From JAMXLO01 sp963819855 (GTDB taxonomy: Bacteria; Pseudomonadota; Alphaproteobacteria; Acetobacterales; Acetobacteraceae), in NCBI GenBank assembly GCA_963819855.1, contig CAWFYC010000015.1, forward strand, positions 124,001-188,000: a stretch of 64,000 nucleotides of DNA. The letters run 5' to 3'. Shown here in pieces: positions 16,349 through 25,212 of this stretch (its first letter is position 1; each line of letters starts with the position of its first letter). Position numbers and translations under genes: made by a program. Under the pieces are notes generated by a model. The model was not told the origin of the DNA. It saw only the letters and a list, made by a program, of their open reading frames with translations, and did no database searches.

Positions 16349-18961
16349 ATGTCGGACGCGAGCAAGATCGCCGTAGGTCCCGGCGAGATGATGGGCAACG
16401 CCGCCCCCGGCATGCTGGCGGGGCTGCGCGTGATCGAGATCGCGGACGAACGCGCCGAGTACACCGGACTGCTGCTTGCCGGCCTCGGCGCGGAGGTGGT
16501 GAAGATCGAGCCACCCGAAGGCAATGCGACGCGACGGATCGGGCCGTTCCTGGAGGACGAGCCAGGGCTGGAACGCTCGCTGTTCTTCTGGAACTATAAT
16601 CGCAACAAGAAGTCGGTGGTGCTCGATCTGCGCGAGACGGTGGCGCGCGAGCACATGCTGCGCCTGCTGGAAGGCGCCGACGTGCTGCTGGACGCAAGCT
16701 GCGGCGCACTGAACGAGGCGTTGGGGCTGCCCCGCTCCGCGTTGAATGCGCGCTTTCCGTCGCTGGTGACGGCACGCATGACGCCGTTCGGCGACGACGG
16801 ACCCTGGAGGGACCTCAAGAGTTCGGACCTGATCCACCTCGCGCTGGGTGGGATCATGATGAACTGCGGCTACGATCCCGATCCGAATCTGGAATACGAC
16901 ACGCCGCCGATCGCACCGCAGATCTGGCACGCCTATCATATCGCCGGCGAGCAGCTCGCCACCGGCGTCATCGCGGCACTGATCCACCGCCATCGCAGCG
17001 GCCGGGGGCAGGACGTGTCGGTGGCGGTACACGAGGCGGTGTCGAAGAATCCCGAGCTCGACATCATGCACTGGGTGATGCGGCGGGTGCCGATCTGGCG
17101 AATGACCAATCGGCACGCTGCGGAGACGCCAAATCATTCGCCTTCCATCAGCCATACCAAGGACGGCCGCTGGTTCATCTCGCACGGCATGGGTGCGCGC
17201 GACCTGAAGAACCTGGTGCCGCTGCTGTCGAAATACGGCATGCAGGCGGACCTGCAGCCGCCGCCGCCGGATGCCGATCTGAAGGCGCGTCAGGTGCCTG
17301 GATCACAGGCCGGCGATGAGACGCGCGCGCACATGCTGGACGTGGTGCAGCGTTTCATCCGCGCCTGGACCTATGCCGACATGCCGTGGCGCGAGGCGCA
17401 GGATACGGGGCTGCTGTGGGCCCCGTTGCGCAAGCCGCATGAGAACGCGCTGGACGAGCACTGGTTGAAACGCAAGAGCTTCGCCGATGTGTTCCATCCG
17501 GAGCATGGCCGCAGCTTTCGCTATCCCAGCAGCAAATGGCTCAGCAACAAGACCAGTTGGCAGGTGGGACGGCGCGCGCCGCTGCTTGGCGAGGATACGG
17601 CCGCAGTACTGGGCGAAGCAATGCGGCATCCCAGTGTGCCGGCAGAGGCGCGCGGCGTGGCGAACCCGACGCTGTCGGCGCTACATAACAAGCCGTTCCC
17701 GTTGCAGGGCGTCAAGATCCTCGACTTCGCCTGGTTCCTGGCGTCCGCCGGCGGCACTCGGTTCCTTGCCGCGATGGGGGCGGAAAGTTTCAAGGTGGAG
17801 TGGAAGGACAATCCCGACACGCGCCTTGCCGCGATGGCACCGATCGGCGGTCGGGCCGCACGTGATGCCGCGACCGGACCGCTGGTCGGCGTGAAGGATC
17901 CCGACATGGGCGGGCAGTTCAACAACAAGAACGCTGGCAAGCGCGGCATCTCGCTGAACATCCGCCACCCGAAGGGATTGCAGATCGCCAAGGACCTGGT
18001 GCGGGTCTGCGATGTTGTGGCCGAAGGGTTCTCGCCTGGGGTGCTGCAGCGCCTCGGACTCGGATACGACGTGATGAAGGGCATCCGGCCGGACATTATC
18101 TACATCCAGCAATCCGGCATGGGGGTGCATGGCACCTATGGGCGGATGCGTACCGTCGGTCCGGTTGCCGCGGCGTTCGGCGGGCAGGGCGACATGTCGG
18201 GGTTGCCGGAACCGGCGATGCCGGTCGGCTGGGGCTACTCGTTTCTCGATTGGATGGGCGCCTACGGCTACGCACTGGCTTTGCTCGGCGCGCTGTACCA
18301 TCGCGAGCGAACAGGCGAGGGCCAATGGATCGATGCGTCACAATGCGAGTCCGGGTTGTTCCTGACTGGGGCTACGATTCTCGACTGGTCAGCGAATGAG
18401 CGCGAGTGGCGGCGCTACGGCAACCGCTCGCCGTACAAGCCGGCGGCGCCGCATGGTGCATATCGCTGCGCCGGGAAGGACCGCTGGATCGCCATCGCAT
18501 GTTTCACCGATGCGGAGTGGCGTGCGCTGGCGAAGGTGGCAGGGCAGGGGGCGTGGCTGGACGATCGCCGCTTCAATTCTTTGGAGCATCGGTTGCTGCA
18601 TCAGGATTCGCTCGATGCGCTCGTCGAGGCGTGGACCCGCACGCAGGATCGCTACGACTGCATGACGGCATTGCAGCGCGCCGGCGTGCCGGCCGGCGTT
18701 TGCCAGAATGCCGAGGACCGCTGCGATCAGGACCCGCAGTTACGGCATCTGAAGTGGCTGACCGAGGTCACCGGCACCAAGATCGGCACCTGGCCGGTGT
18801 ACGAACTGCCAATGAAGTTCAGCCACACGCCGGCCTATATCGGCGGACCGATCAACCGCGGCGCGCCAGGCTATGGCGAGGACAACGAGTGGGTGTTGAC
18901 GGAACTGCTGGGAATGACGGCATCGGATGTGCAGCGTCTGGCGGAAGAGGGCGTGCTTTGA
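16349..18961 (+). CDS. tandem-domain CaiB/BaiF CoA-transferase
   Basis: An 870-residue protein with two family III CoA-transferase domains. Domain 1 (about 20-440) starts GLRVIEIADERAEYTGLLLA and has AEVVKIEPPEG; domain 2 (about 450-870) starts LQGVKILDFAWFLASAGG and has GQWIDASQCESGLFLTGA, a standard family III block. Single-domain relatives (about 400 residues) act as interlocked dimers that move CoA between carboxylic acids; the tandem form could act as an internal pair. The substrate is unknown. Its stop overlaps the start of the asparaginase-like gene (TTGA), so the two are translated together. Confidence 0.88.
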   Translation: MSDASKIAVGPGEMMGNAAPGMLAGLRVIEIADERAEYTGLLLAGLGAEVVKIEPPEGNATRRIGPFLEDEPGLERSLFFWNYNRNKKSVVLDLRETVAREHMLRLLEGADVLLDASCGALNEALGLPRSALNARFPSLVTARMTPFGDDGPWRDLKSSDLIHLALGGIMMNCGYDPDPNLEYDTPPIAPQIWHAYHIAGEQLATGVIAALIHRHRSGRGQDVSVAVHEAVSKNPELDIMHWVMRRVPIWRMTNRHAAETPNHSPSISHTKDGRWFISHGMGARDLKNLVPLLSKYGMQADLQPPPPDADLKARQVPGSQAGDETRAHMLDVVQRFIRAWTYADMPWREAQDTGLLWAPLRKPHENALDEHWLKRKSFADVFHPEHGRSFRYPSSKWLSNKTSWQVGRRAPLLGEDTAAVLGEAMRHPSVPAEARGVANPTLSALHNKPFPLQGVKILDFAWFLASAGGTRFLAAMGAESFKVEWKDNPDTRLAAMAPIGGRAARDAATGPLVGVKDPDMGGQFNNKNAGKRGISLNIRHPKGLQIAKDLVRVCDVVAEGFSPGVLQRLGLGYDVMKGIRPDIIYIQQSGMGVHGTYGRMRTVGPVAAAFGGQGDMSGLPEPAMPVGWGYSFLDWMGAYGYALALLGALYHRERTGEGQWIDASQCESGLFLTGATILDWSANEREWRRYGNRSPYKPAAPHGAYRCAGKDRWIAIACFTDAEWRALAKVAGQGAWLDDRRFNSLEHRLLHQDSLDALVEAWTRTQDRYDCMTALQRAGVPAGVCQNAEDRCDQDPQLRHLKWLTEVTGTKIGTWPVYELPMKFSHTPAYIGGPINRGAPGYGEDNEWVLTELLGMTASDVQRLAEEGVL

Positions 18962-19926
18962 TCCTGGTCACCAACAACGAAGGCACCCTTGGTGTGCCGA
19001 CTACATCGCGATTGCTGGCCGAAGGCGCACATGCGCTCGACGCGATCGAGGCAGGGATTCGGCTGATCGAGGCGGATCCCTCGGTGCGCACGGTCGGCCG
19101 CGGCGGCTGGCCGAACCTGCTCGGTCAGATGGAGCTCGACGCCTGCATGATGGACGGCAGCACGCTGCGCTCCGGTGCGGTTGGCGCGCTGCAGGGCTAT
19201 CTGCACCCGGTCAGTGTCGCGCGCGAGATCATGCGGCGGCTGCCGCACGAGTTCCTGGTGGGCGATGGTGCGGCCCGCTTCGCGCGCGAGATCGGCGCTG
19301 AACCCGCCGACAATCTGATCGAGGATTCGCGCCGCGCCTGGCAGGCATGGTTCGACAACGAAGTGCCCGCGGAACAGAAGCCCGCGTGGCCCGATACGCC
19401 CCTTGCCGCATTGTGCCGGCACGCAATCGATCCGGAAGTTGGCCGCGATACCACGGTGTTTCTCGCGCACGATGCCGGCGGCAACGTCTGTTCCGGTACC
19501 AGCACGTCCGGCTGGGGCTGGAAATATCCCGGCCGCCTCGGCGACAGTCCGATCGTCGGTGCCGGTTCGTATGCCGACACGCGTTACGGCGCTGCCGCGT
19601 GCACCGGTGCAGGCGAGATGACGATACGCTGCTGCACCGCGCGTTCCATCGTGCTGTACCTGAAGCAGGGTGCCGGCGTCGCCGATGCGGTCGGCGAGGC
19701 GGTCGAGGACATGCGGGCGCTGAAGGGAGGTTTGCTCAGCCGCGTGACGATCCACGCGATCGATACCAAGGGCAACCACAAAGTTGTCGCGGTGAATGGC
19801 GCCGGGGACAACAGGTATTGGCTATGGGAAGGGCAGGGGGAGCCGCGGATGCTGCCAGCGGAGCCGGTGGTGATCACCACAGCCGGCACGCGTCCGACGA
19901 CAACGACGCGATATACGCGGGGGTGA
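18958..19926 (+). CDS. N(4)-(beta-N-acetylglucosaminyl)-L-asparaginase / isoaspartyl peptidase family
   Basis: A 322-residue Ntn-hydrolase precursor of the glycosylasparaginase family. The self-cleavage site is GRDTTVFLAHD, with Asp164-Thr165 as the likely scissile pair and Thr as the nucleophile. It is followed by SGTSTSGWGWKYPGR and GDSPIVGAGSYADT, the family core. The start is TTG at 18958, overlapping the CoA-transferase stop, with AGAGGG at a suitable distance; no ATG is available. There is no signal peptide, so a cytoplasmic amidase or peptidase role is likely. The pairing with a CoA-transferase is unusual. Confidence 0.85.
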   Translation: MILVTNNEGTLGVPTTSRLLAEGAHALDAIEAGIRLIEADPSVRTVGRGGWPNLLGQMELDACMMDGSTLRSGAVGALQGYLHPVSVAREIMRRLPHEFLVGDGAARFAREIGAEPADNLIEDSRRAWQAWFDNEVPAEQKPAWPDTPLAALCRHAIDPEVGRDTTVFLAHDAGGNVCSGTSTSGWGWKYPGRLGDSPIVGAGSYADTRYGAAACTGAGEMTIRCCTARSIVLYLKQGAGVADAVGEAVEDMRALKGGLLSRVTIHAIDTKGNHKVVAVNGAGDNRYWLWEGQGEPRMLPAEPVVITTAGTRPTTTTRYTRG

Positions 19927-19932
19927 CAGGGC

Positions 19933-21117
19933 CTACACGACGTTCTTCCCGCGCAATCGGGCTATCTCTAACTCGCCATAACCCAATTCCCGCAGCACTT
20001 CACCCGTGTGCTCGCCCGGCTCCGGTGCCGCGGTTCGCACGCTCCACGGCGTGCGTGACAGTTCGACCGCCTGGCCGACCACCTCCACGTCGCCCAGCGC
20101 CTTGTGCTCCACGTGGCGCGTGACGTTGAGGTGGCGCACCTGCGGATCGGCGAACACCTCGTCCATCCGGTAGATCGGTCCGCACGGCACGCCGGCCTCG
20201 TTCAACAGATCGATCCATTCGGCGGTGGTGCGTTTGCGCGTGATCGCGCTGATCGCCTCGTTCAGCCGCGCACGATGCTTCGAGCGGTCCGCGTTGGTGG
20301 CGAAGTCCGGATCGGTCGCGAGCGCCGGCGCCTCGAGCACCTTGCAGAAGCGCTGATAGATCGCCTCGCCGGCGGCGCCGATGTTCATGTAGCCGTCGGA
20401 TGTCGGGAACACACCGGTCGGAATACTGGTCGGATGATCGTTTCCCGCCTGGCCCGGCACCTCGTGACCGATCGTCCAGCGCGCCGCCTGGAAATCCAGC
20501 ATGGCGATCTGCGCGGCGAGCAGGTTGCTCTGCACCCACTGGCCCTCGCCGGACTGTTCGCGCTCGAGCAGCGCCACCAGGATGCCCATGGCACAGAAGA
20601 TACCGGCGGTGAGGTCGGCCACCGGAATGCCGACACGCACCGGCCCCTGGGCCGGCAGGCCGGTGATCGACATCAGCCCGCCCATGCCCTGCGCGATCTG
20701 GTCGAAGCCGGGACGCTCGCGATAGGGACCGTCCTGGCCGAAGCCCGATATGCTGGCATAGACCAGACGTGGATTGGTTGACCGTAACGTTTCGTAATCT
20801 ATTCCCAGCCGGAACTTCACGTCCGGCCGATAGTTTTCCACCAGCACGTCGGCGCCTTGCACGAGGCGCTTCAGGATCGCCACGCCCTCCGCCGACTTCA
20901 GATTGAGCGTCATGCTGCGCTTGTTGCGGTGAAGGTTCTGAAAGTCCGGGCCGTGCCGTTCGCCTCCCATACCGGCATCGCCTTCTGGCGACTCCACCTT
21001 GATGACCGCGGCGCCCCAATCGGCGAGTTGCCGCACCGCGGTCGGTCCGGCGCGCACGCGCGAGAGGTCGATCACCTTGAAGCGGGCGAGGGGGCCCTTG
21101 CGTCCTGAATGATCCAT
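19933..21117 (-). CDS. CaiB/BaiF family CoA-transferase
   Basis: A 394-residue family III CoA-transferase. FKVIDLSRVRAGPTAVRQLA opens the domain, followed by AAVIKVESPEGD and VLVENYRPDVKFRLG; YASISGFGQDGPY and RPGFDQIAQGMGG are standard. ATG at 21117 was chosen from family alignment and AGGA upstream; in-frame earlier starts exist up to 21192. It runs convergently with the asparaginase-like gene (6-bp gap). The acyl donor and acceptor cannot be inferred. Confidence 0.87.
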   Translation of the reverse strand: MDHSGRKGPLARFKVIDLSRVRAGPTAVRQLADWGAAVIKVESPEGDAGMGGERHGPDFQNLHRNKRSMTLNLKSAEGVAILKRLVQGADVLVENYRPDVKFRLGIDYETLRSTNPRLVYASISGFGQDGPYRERPGFDQIAQGMGGLMSITGLPAQGPVRVGIPVADLTAGIFCAMGILVALLEREQSGEGQWVQSNLLAAQIAMLDFQAARWTIGHEVPGQAGNDHPTSIPTGVFPTSDGYMNIGAAGEAIYQRFCKVLEAPALATDPDFATNADRSKHRARLNEAISAITRKRTTAEWIDLLNEAGVPCGPIYRMDEVFADPQVRHLNVTRHVEHKALGDVEVVGQAVELSRTPWSVRTAAPEPGEHTGEVLRELGYGELEIARLRGKNVV

Positions 21118-21380
21118 TGCGGCGTCGTCCTCATGGGCGGTGAATGCGCCAAAAGCCATTGCACGGATCGCCGGCACGGTCGAGTTGGGCAACTAACGCA
21201 TGACCAAACCGGCCAGTCGCACGTTTGTGATGAAACCAACACCTGACGGAACCATGATCATCGTGGGCCGCCCGCGTATTGCGGTGCTATTGACGCCGGC
21301 TGCCTGTTACCATGTTCAATACTGGTGCGGACAGAAGGTCCGAAGGGAGACAGGGGGCTCCCACAGAGGTTCGGGGAGCA

Positions 21381-21785
21381 ATGGTGTCCTGTGTGACGGA
21401 TAGCGAGACTGCCACGCCCCGCGCAGGGCATGCGGAACGCGCGAAGCTCATGATCGTGGACGACGATCCCGAGGTCAGGATCATCGTCGCCGAGTTCCTG
21501 CAGGATTACGGCTATCAGGTGCTCCAGGCCAGCAGTGGCGCCGAGGCGCTTGAACTGCTGACACAGGCGCAGACTTCGGATCTGCGCATGATCATCACCG
21601 ATATCCGCATGCCGGATATGTCGGGCATTCAGCTGGCCGACCTTGCGACGCAGCGCCGGAGCGACCTGAAGATCATCCTGATCTCCGGCTACTTCGTGTC
21701 TCAGCAGGTCGACCGGCGGTTCCTGCGCAAGCCATTTCGAATGCGCGAACTGGAAGCGGCGGTACGGGCCGAATTGAACGCGTAG
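21381..21785 (+). CDS. single-domain response regulator
   Basis: A CheY-like receiver with no output domain (134 residues from ATG 21381; ATG 21312 is possible). The acidic pocket is IVDDDPE, the phosphorylation Asp is in IITDIRMPDMSG, the switch Ser in LISGYF, and the Lys in LRKPF, so all functional residues are present. It probably relays phosphate between proteins rather than binding DNA. No histidine kinase gene is nearby. Confidence 0.85.
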   Translation: MVSCVTDSETATPRAGHAERAKLMIVDDDPEVRIIVAEFLQDYGYQVLQASSGAEALELLTQAQTSDLRMIITDIRMPDMSGIQLADLATQRRSDLKIILISGYFVSQQVDRRFLRKPFRMRELEAAVRAELNA

Positions 21786-21878
21786 ACTGGGCGGCCGTCT
21801 GGGCCACGGCAATCTAAGTCGCCGCCGGTCCACACTCGCGCTATGGTTGATGGCGTGGTCACTGGTTGTTGATGTCCG

Positions 21879-22745
21879 ATGATGGATCGGCACGTTATTT
21901 CGAATGGAACCCTGTCCGCTACAATCAAGGCGGATGGCGCGGAACTCTGTTCGCTGTGCGACGCGGCAGGTGCGGAGATGCTGTGGCAAGCCGCTCCGAT
22001 CTGGCCTCGCCATGCCCCGGTGCTGTTTCCGATCGTCGGCCGGTTGAAGGACGATACCCTGCGCCATGAGGGCAAGGCGTATCGGCTGACCCAACATGGC
22101 TTCGCGCGCGACCGACGTTTCGCCTGGCTCAACCGGAGCGCCACGGCGTGCCGGCTGGTGCTGCATGAGGATGCCGATACGCGGGCGGTGTATCCGTTCG
22201 CGTTCCGCCTGGAGATAGCTTTCGTGCTGGACGATGACGCGCTCGAGCAGCGGTTCACGTTGACCAATCCTGGGCGCGAGGTTTTGCCGGCCTCGCTCGG
22301 GGCGCATCCGGGGTTTGCGTGGCCATTGACCGAGGGGGTGGACAAGGCAACGCACGTTCTGGAATTCGCTGAGCCGGAGATTGCGCCGGTGCATCGTCTG
22401 ACCGACGGCTTGTTGCGGAGCGTTCCGGAGCCTACGCCGATCGTTGGCCGGACCCTGGCGCTGGAACCGTCGCTGTTTGCCACCGATGCGATCATCCTGC
22501 CTGCGCCTGCCAGCCGGTCAGTGCGCTATTCCGCGCCCGGTTCGCCGGCGGTGGAACTCGCCTGGGACGGGTTCCGCCAACTCGGCATCTGGTCGCGCGA
22601 GCGCGGCGACTTCGTTTGCATCGAGCCCTGGCACGGCACCGCCAGCCCAGAGGATTTCGACGGCGAGTTCAGCGCCAAGCCTGGGCTGATGCTGATCCCG
22701 CCGGACGAGCGGCGAACGCTGTCGCTGCGCATCAGATTATGCTGA
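21879..22745 (+). CDS. aldose 1-epimerase family protein
   Basis: A 288-residue galactose-mutarotase-like protein (LacX/YeaD branch). Recognisable parts are HAPVLFPIVGRLKDD, TQHGFARD, SLGAHPGFAWPL and FVCIEPWHG, which carry the His and Glu residues used by mutarotases. It would interconvert sugar anomers in the cytoplasm; the sugar is unknown. The gene stands alone between the response regulator and the converging mazG. Confidence 0.83.
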   Translation: MMDRHVISNGTLSATIKADGAELCSLCDAAGAEMLWQAAPIWPRHAPVLFPIVGRLKDDTLRHEGKAYRLTQHGFARDRRFAWLNRSATACRLVLHEDADTRAVYPFAFRLEIAFVLDDDALEQRFTLTNPGREVLPASLGAHPGFAWPLTEGVDKATHVLEFAEPEIAPVHRLTDGLLRSVPEPTPIVGRTLALEPSLFATDAIILPAPASRSVRYSAPGSPAVELAWDGFRQLGIWSRERGDFVCIEPWHGTASPEDFDGEFSAKPGLMLIPPDERRTLSLRIRLC

Positions 22746-22758
22746 CAGGACTTTTATA

Positions 22759-23579
22759 CTAACCTGTAATCCGCTGATGATACTTTACTTTCTGCCAAAT
22801 CAACTCCATTTCCTCGAGCGATATATCAGCGAGTGTGTTTCCTGCTGAAGCAACCTGCTGTTCCATTCCACTAAAGCGCCGCTCGAACTTTCGGTTGGCC
22901 TGCCGCAGGCAGGCTTCCGGGTCGAGATCGAGCTTTCGTGCCAGATTCGCGACGACGAACAGGAGATCGCCGACCTCGTCCGCCAGCCGGTCTGGATCGG
23001 CGTCCGACAGTTCCGCCCGGACCTCGGCAACCTCTTCATCCAGTTTGCTCAGCACGGCCGGCGCGTCGGGCCAGTCGAAGCCGACCCGGGCGGCGCGAGC
23101 GGTCAGCTTGGCAGCGCGCGACGAGGGCAGGGAGACCGGAAGGAACGCCGGCGAGAGTGCCTGTCTCGGCCCTGGCAGCCCGTTCCGTGTTCTTCTGCGC
23201 TTCCCAGGCCACGGTTTGTTCCGTGGCACTGCGGGCAGTTGCAGCTTCGAAGACATGCGGATGGCGACGGATCATCTTGTCGGAGATGGTCCGAGCGACC
23301 ACGGTGAAGTCGAACCGGCCGGCTTCCTCGGCCATCCGTGCGTGGTAGACGACCTGGAACAGCAGATCGCCCAGTTCGTCCGGCAGTGCCGCCAAGTCAC
23401 CTCGGGCGATGGCATCGGCGACCTCGTAGGCTTCCTCGATCGTGTACGGCGCGATGGTCGCGAAGCTGCTGTTCCTTGTCCCACGGACAGCCGTGTTCGG
23501 GATCGCGCAATGCCACCATGGTATCCAGCAGGCGGCGCAGTTCCGCTTCGGCGGTGGAGGGCTGAGATGTGCGGGTCAT
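22759..23579 (-). pseudogene. mazG: nucleoside triphosphate pyrophosphohydrolase MazG, two frameshifts
   Basis: All parts of a two-domain MazG (all-alpha NTP pyrophosphatase) are present but spread over three frames. ATG 23579 opens LRRLLDTMVALRDPEHGCPW; the next part (IEEAYEVADAI, LPDELGDLLFQVVYHARMAE) is one frame over; and the C-terminal domain (KLDEEVAEVRAELSD, ADEVGDLLFVVANLA) is in a third. Each break looks like one extra base, near 23464-23471 and 23118-23123. Corrected length is 272 residues, normal for the family. It is last in the holB-metG-tatD cluster. Confidence 0.83.
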
Positions 23580-23640
23580 GCCGGCGCCATAGGCCGATGG
23601 CGCGCATTCGTGCAAGCTGCCGATTGTCGCATAAGATATA

Positions 23641-24432
23641 TTATGTTAAATCGAGTGCCATCCCGTCGTAGCCTGGCTCCACGCCGGCCGGCAGGTTCGC
23701 TGACAGCCAGCTCCAGTCCATGTCCGTTCCCATATGTGTCAGCACCGTCCGGCGCGCGCCGATGCGGCGCGCCCAGTCCAGCACCTGCGGCAGATCGGCA
23801 TGCGTCGTGTGCGGCCCGCGGCGCAGGAAGCACCCGACCACCCAGGTGTCCACGCCTGCCAGCGCGGCGAACGCCGCTTCATCCAGGCTGACCACGTCGG
23901 TCGAATAGCCGAAGCTGCCGATGCGAAGCCCGAGCGATGGGATGAAGCCGTGGTCCTGCTCGAACAGCCGCACCTGCATGCCGGCGGTCGCCACCGTATC
24001 GCCGGCGGCGACCTCGCGCGCCACCAGCACCGGGCGGAAGAAACCGGGCGGCTGCCAGGGCCGGAACGCGTAACTGAAGCGCCGCGTCAACTCCTCGACC
24101 GTGGCCTTGGTGGCGAAGGCATCCAGCGGCCGGCCAACAATCCGATTGAGGATCCGCACATCGTCGATGCCGGTGATATGGTCGGCATGCGAGTGGGTGT
24201 AGAGCACAGCGTCCACCCGTTGCACCCGGCACGCCAGCAGCTGCTCGCGCATATCCGGCGCGGTATCCACCAGCAGGCGCATCCCGCTGTCGCTCTCGAC
24301 CACGATACTGGCGCGGGTCCGCCGATTGCGCGGCTCGGCCGGATCGCAGGTGCCCCAGTCGCCGCTGCCGTCGGCGCCGCCGATCAGCGGCACGCCGGCC
24401 GAGCCGCCCGTGCCGAGCAGGATCACCCGCAT
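23641..24432 (-). CDS. MBL-fold metallo-hydrolase, PhnP-like
   Basis: A 263-residue metallo-beta-lactamase-fold protein. It begins VILLGTGGSAGVPLIGG and has YTHSHADHITGIDDVR (HxHxDH), SFGYSTDVVSL and a late HMGTDMDW, as in PhnP-type cyclic phosphodiesterases and the relatives that follow tatD in alphaproteobacteria. The stop of tatD lies 5 bp upstream. Its function in this cluster is not established. Confidence 0.87.
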   Translation of the reverse strand: MRVILLGTGGSAGVPLIGGADGSGDWGTCDPAEPRNRRTRASIVVESDSGMRLLVDTAPDMREQLLACRVQRVDAVLYTHSHADHITGIDDVRILNRIVGRPLDAFATKATVEELTRRFSYAFRPWQPPGFFRPVLVAREVAAGDTVATAGMQVRLFEQDHGFIPSLGLRIGSFGYSTDVVSLDEAAFAALAGVDTWVVGCFLRRGPHTTHADLPQVLDWARRIGARRTVLTHMGTDMDWSWLSANLPAGVEPGYDGMALDLT

Positions 24433-24437
24433 CGTGT

Positions 24438-25211
24438 TCAGGCCGCCTTGCGGAACAGACGGTGAAAATTCGCTGTGGTCAGGTCGGCCAGTGCCTCCGG
24501 CTCGAGGCCGCGAACCTCTGCCAGCACCCGGGCCGTGTGCGCGACATAGGCCGGCTCATTGCGTTTGCCGCGCACCGGCACCGGCGCGAGGTACGGTGCG
24601 TCGGTCTCCACCAGCAAACGGTCCGCCGGAAGATCGCGTGCGATCTCTCTCAATTCATGGGATTTCGGGAAGGTCAGGATGCCCGAAAAGCTGACATGAC
24701 CGCCGATCGCGACCGCTGCCTCGGCCAACGCGCGCGTCGAACTGAAGCAATGCAGCAGGAAGCTGAACTCGCCGCCGGTATCACGTTCATCTTGCAGGAT
24801 TGCGGCGATGTCCTGATCGGCGTCCCGGGCGTGGATGGCGAGCGGCAGACCGGCGAGACGCGCAGCACGGATATGGGCGCGGAACCCGGCCTGTTGCACG
24901 TCGCGCGGGGAGCGATCGTAGAAGTAGTCGAGCCCGAACTCGCCGATGCCGATGACCTTGGGATGGCCGGTCAGGGCGGCGACATCCTCTGGCGTCGGAA
25001 CCGGTTCCTCCGCCGCGTGATGCGGATGGATGCCGACGGTGCACCAGAGGTTCGGCTGCGCTGCTGTGATCGCCGGCAGGCGTCGCGACTGCGCCAGGCT
25101 GGTGCCGATGGTCACCATGCCGCCCACCCCAGCGGCCGTGGCGCGTGCCAGCACTCCGGGACGCTCGGCCTCGGTGTAGTAGTCGAGGTGGCAGTGGGAA
25201 TCGATCAGCAT
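24438..25211 (-). CDS. TatD family deoxyribonuclease / hydrolase
   Basis: A 257-residue TatD-type metal-dependent hydrolase (YcfH branch). Metal ligands are seen in MLIDSHCHLD at the N-terminus, VGIHPHHA, IGEFGLDY, LAIHARDAD, LHCFSS and LVETDAPYL. ATG at 25211 sits 1 bp after the metG stop, so translation is probably coupled. Family members have 3'-exonuclease or tRNA/DNA repair-related activity in the cytoplasm. Confidence 0.9.
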   Translation of the reverse strand: MLIDSHCHLDYYTEAERPGVLARATAAGVGGMVTIGTSLAQSRRLPAITAAQPNLWCTVGIHPHHAAEEPVPTPEDVAALTGHPKVIGIGEFGLDYFYDRSPRDVQQAGFRAHIRAARLAGLPLAIHARDADQDIAAILQDERDTGGEFSFLLHCFSSTRALAEAAVAIGGHVSFSGILTFPKSHELREIARDLPADRLLVETDAPYLAPVPVRGKRNEPAYVAHTARVLAEVRGLEPEALADLTTANFHRLFRKAA

Positions 25212-25212
25212 G

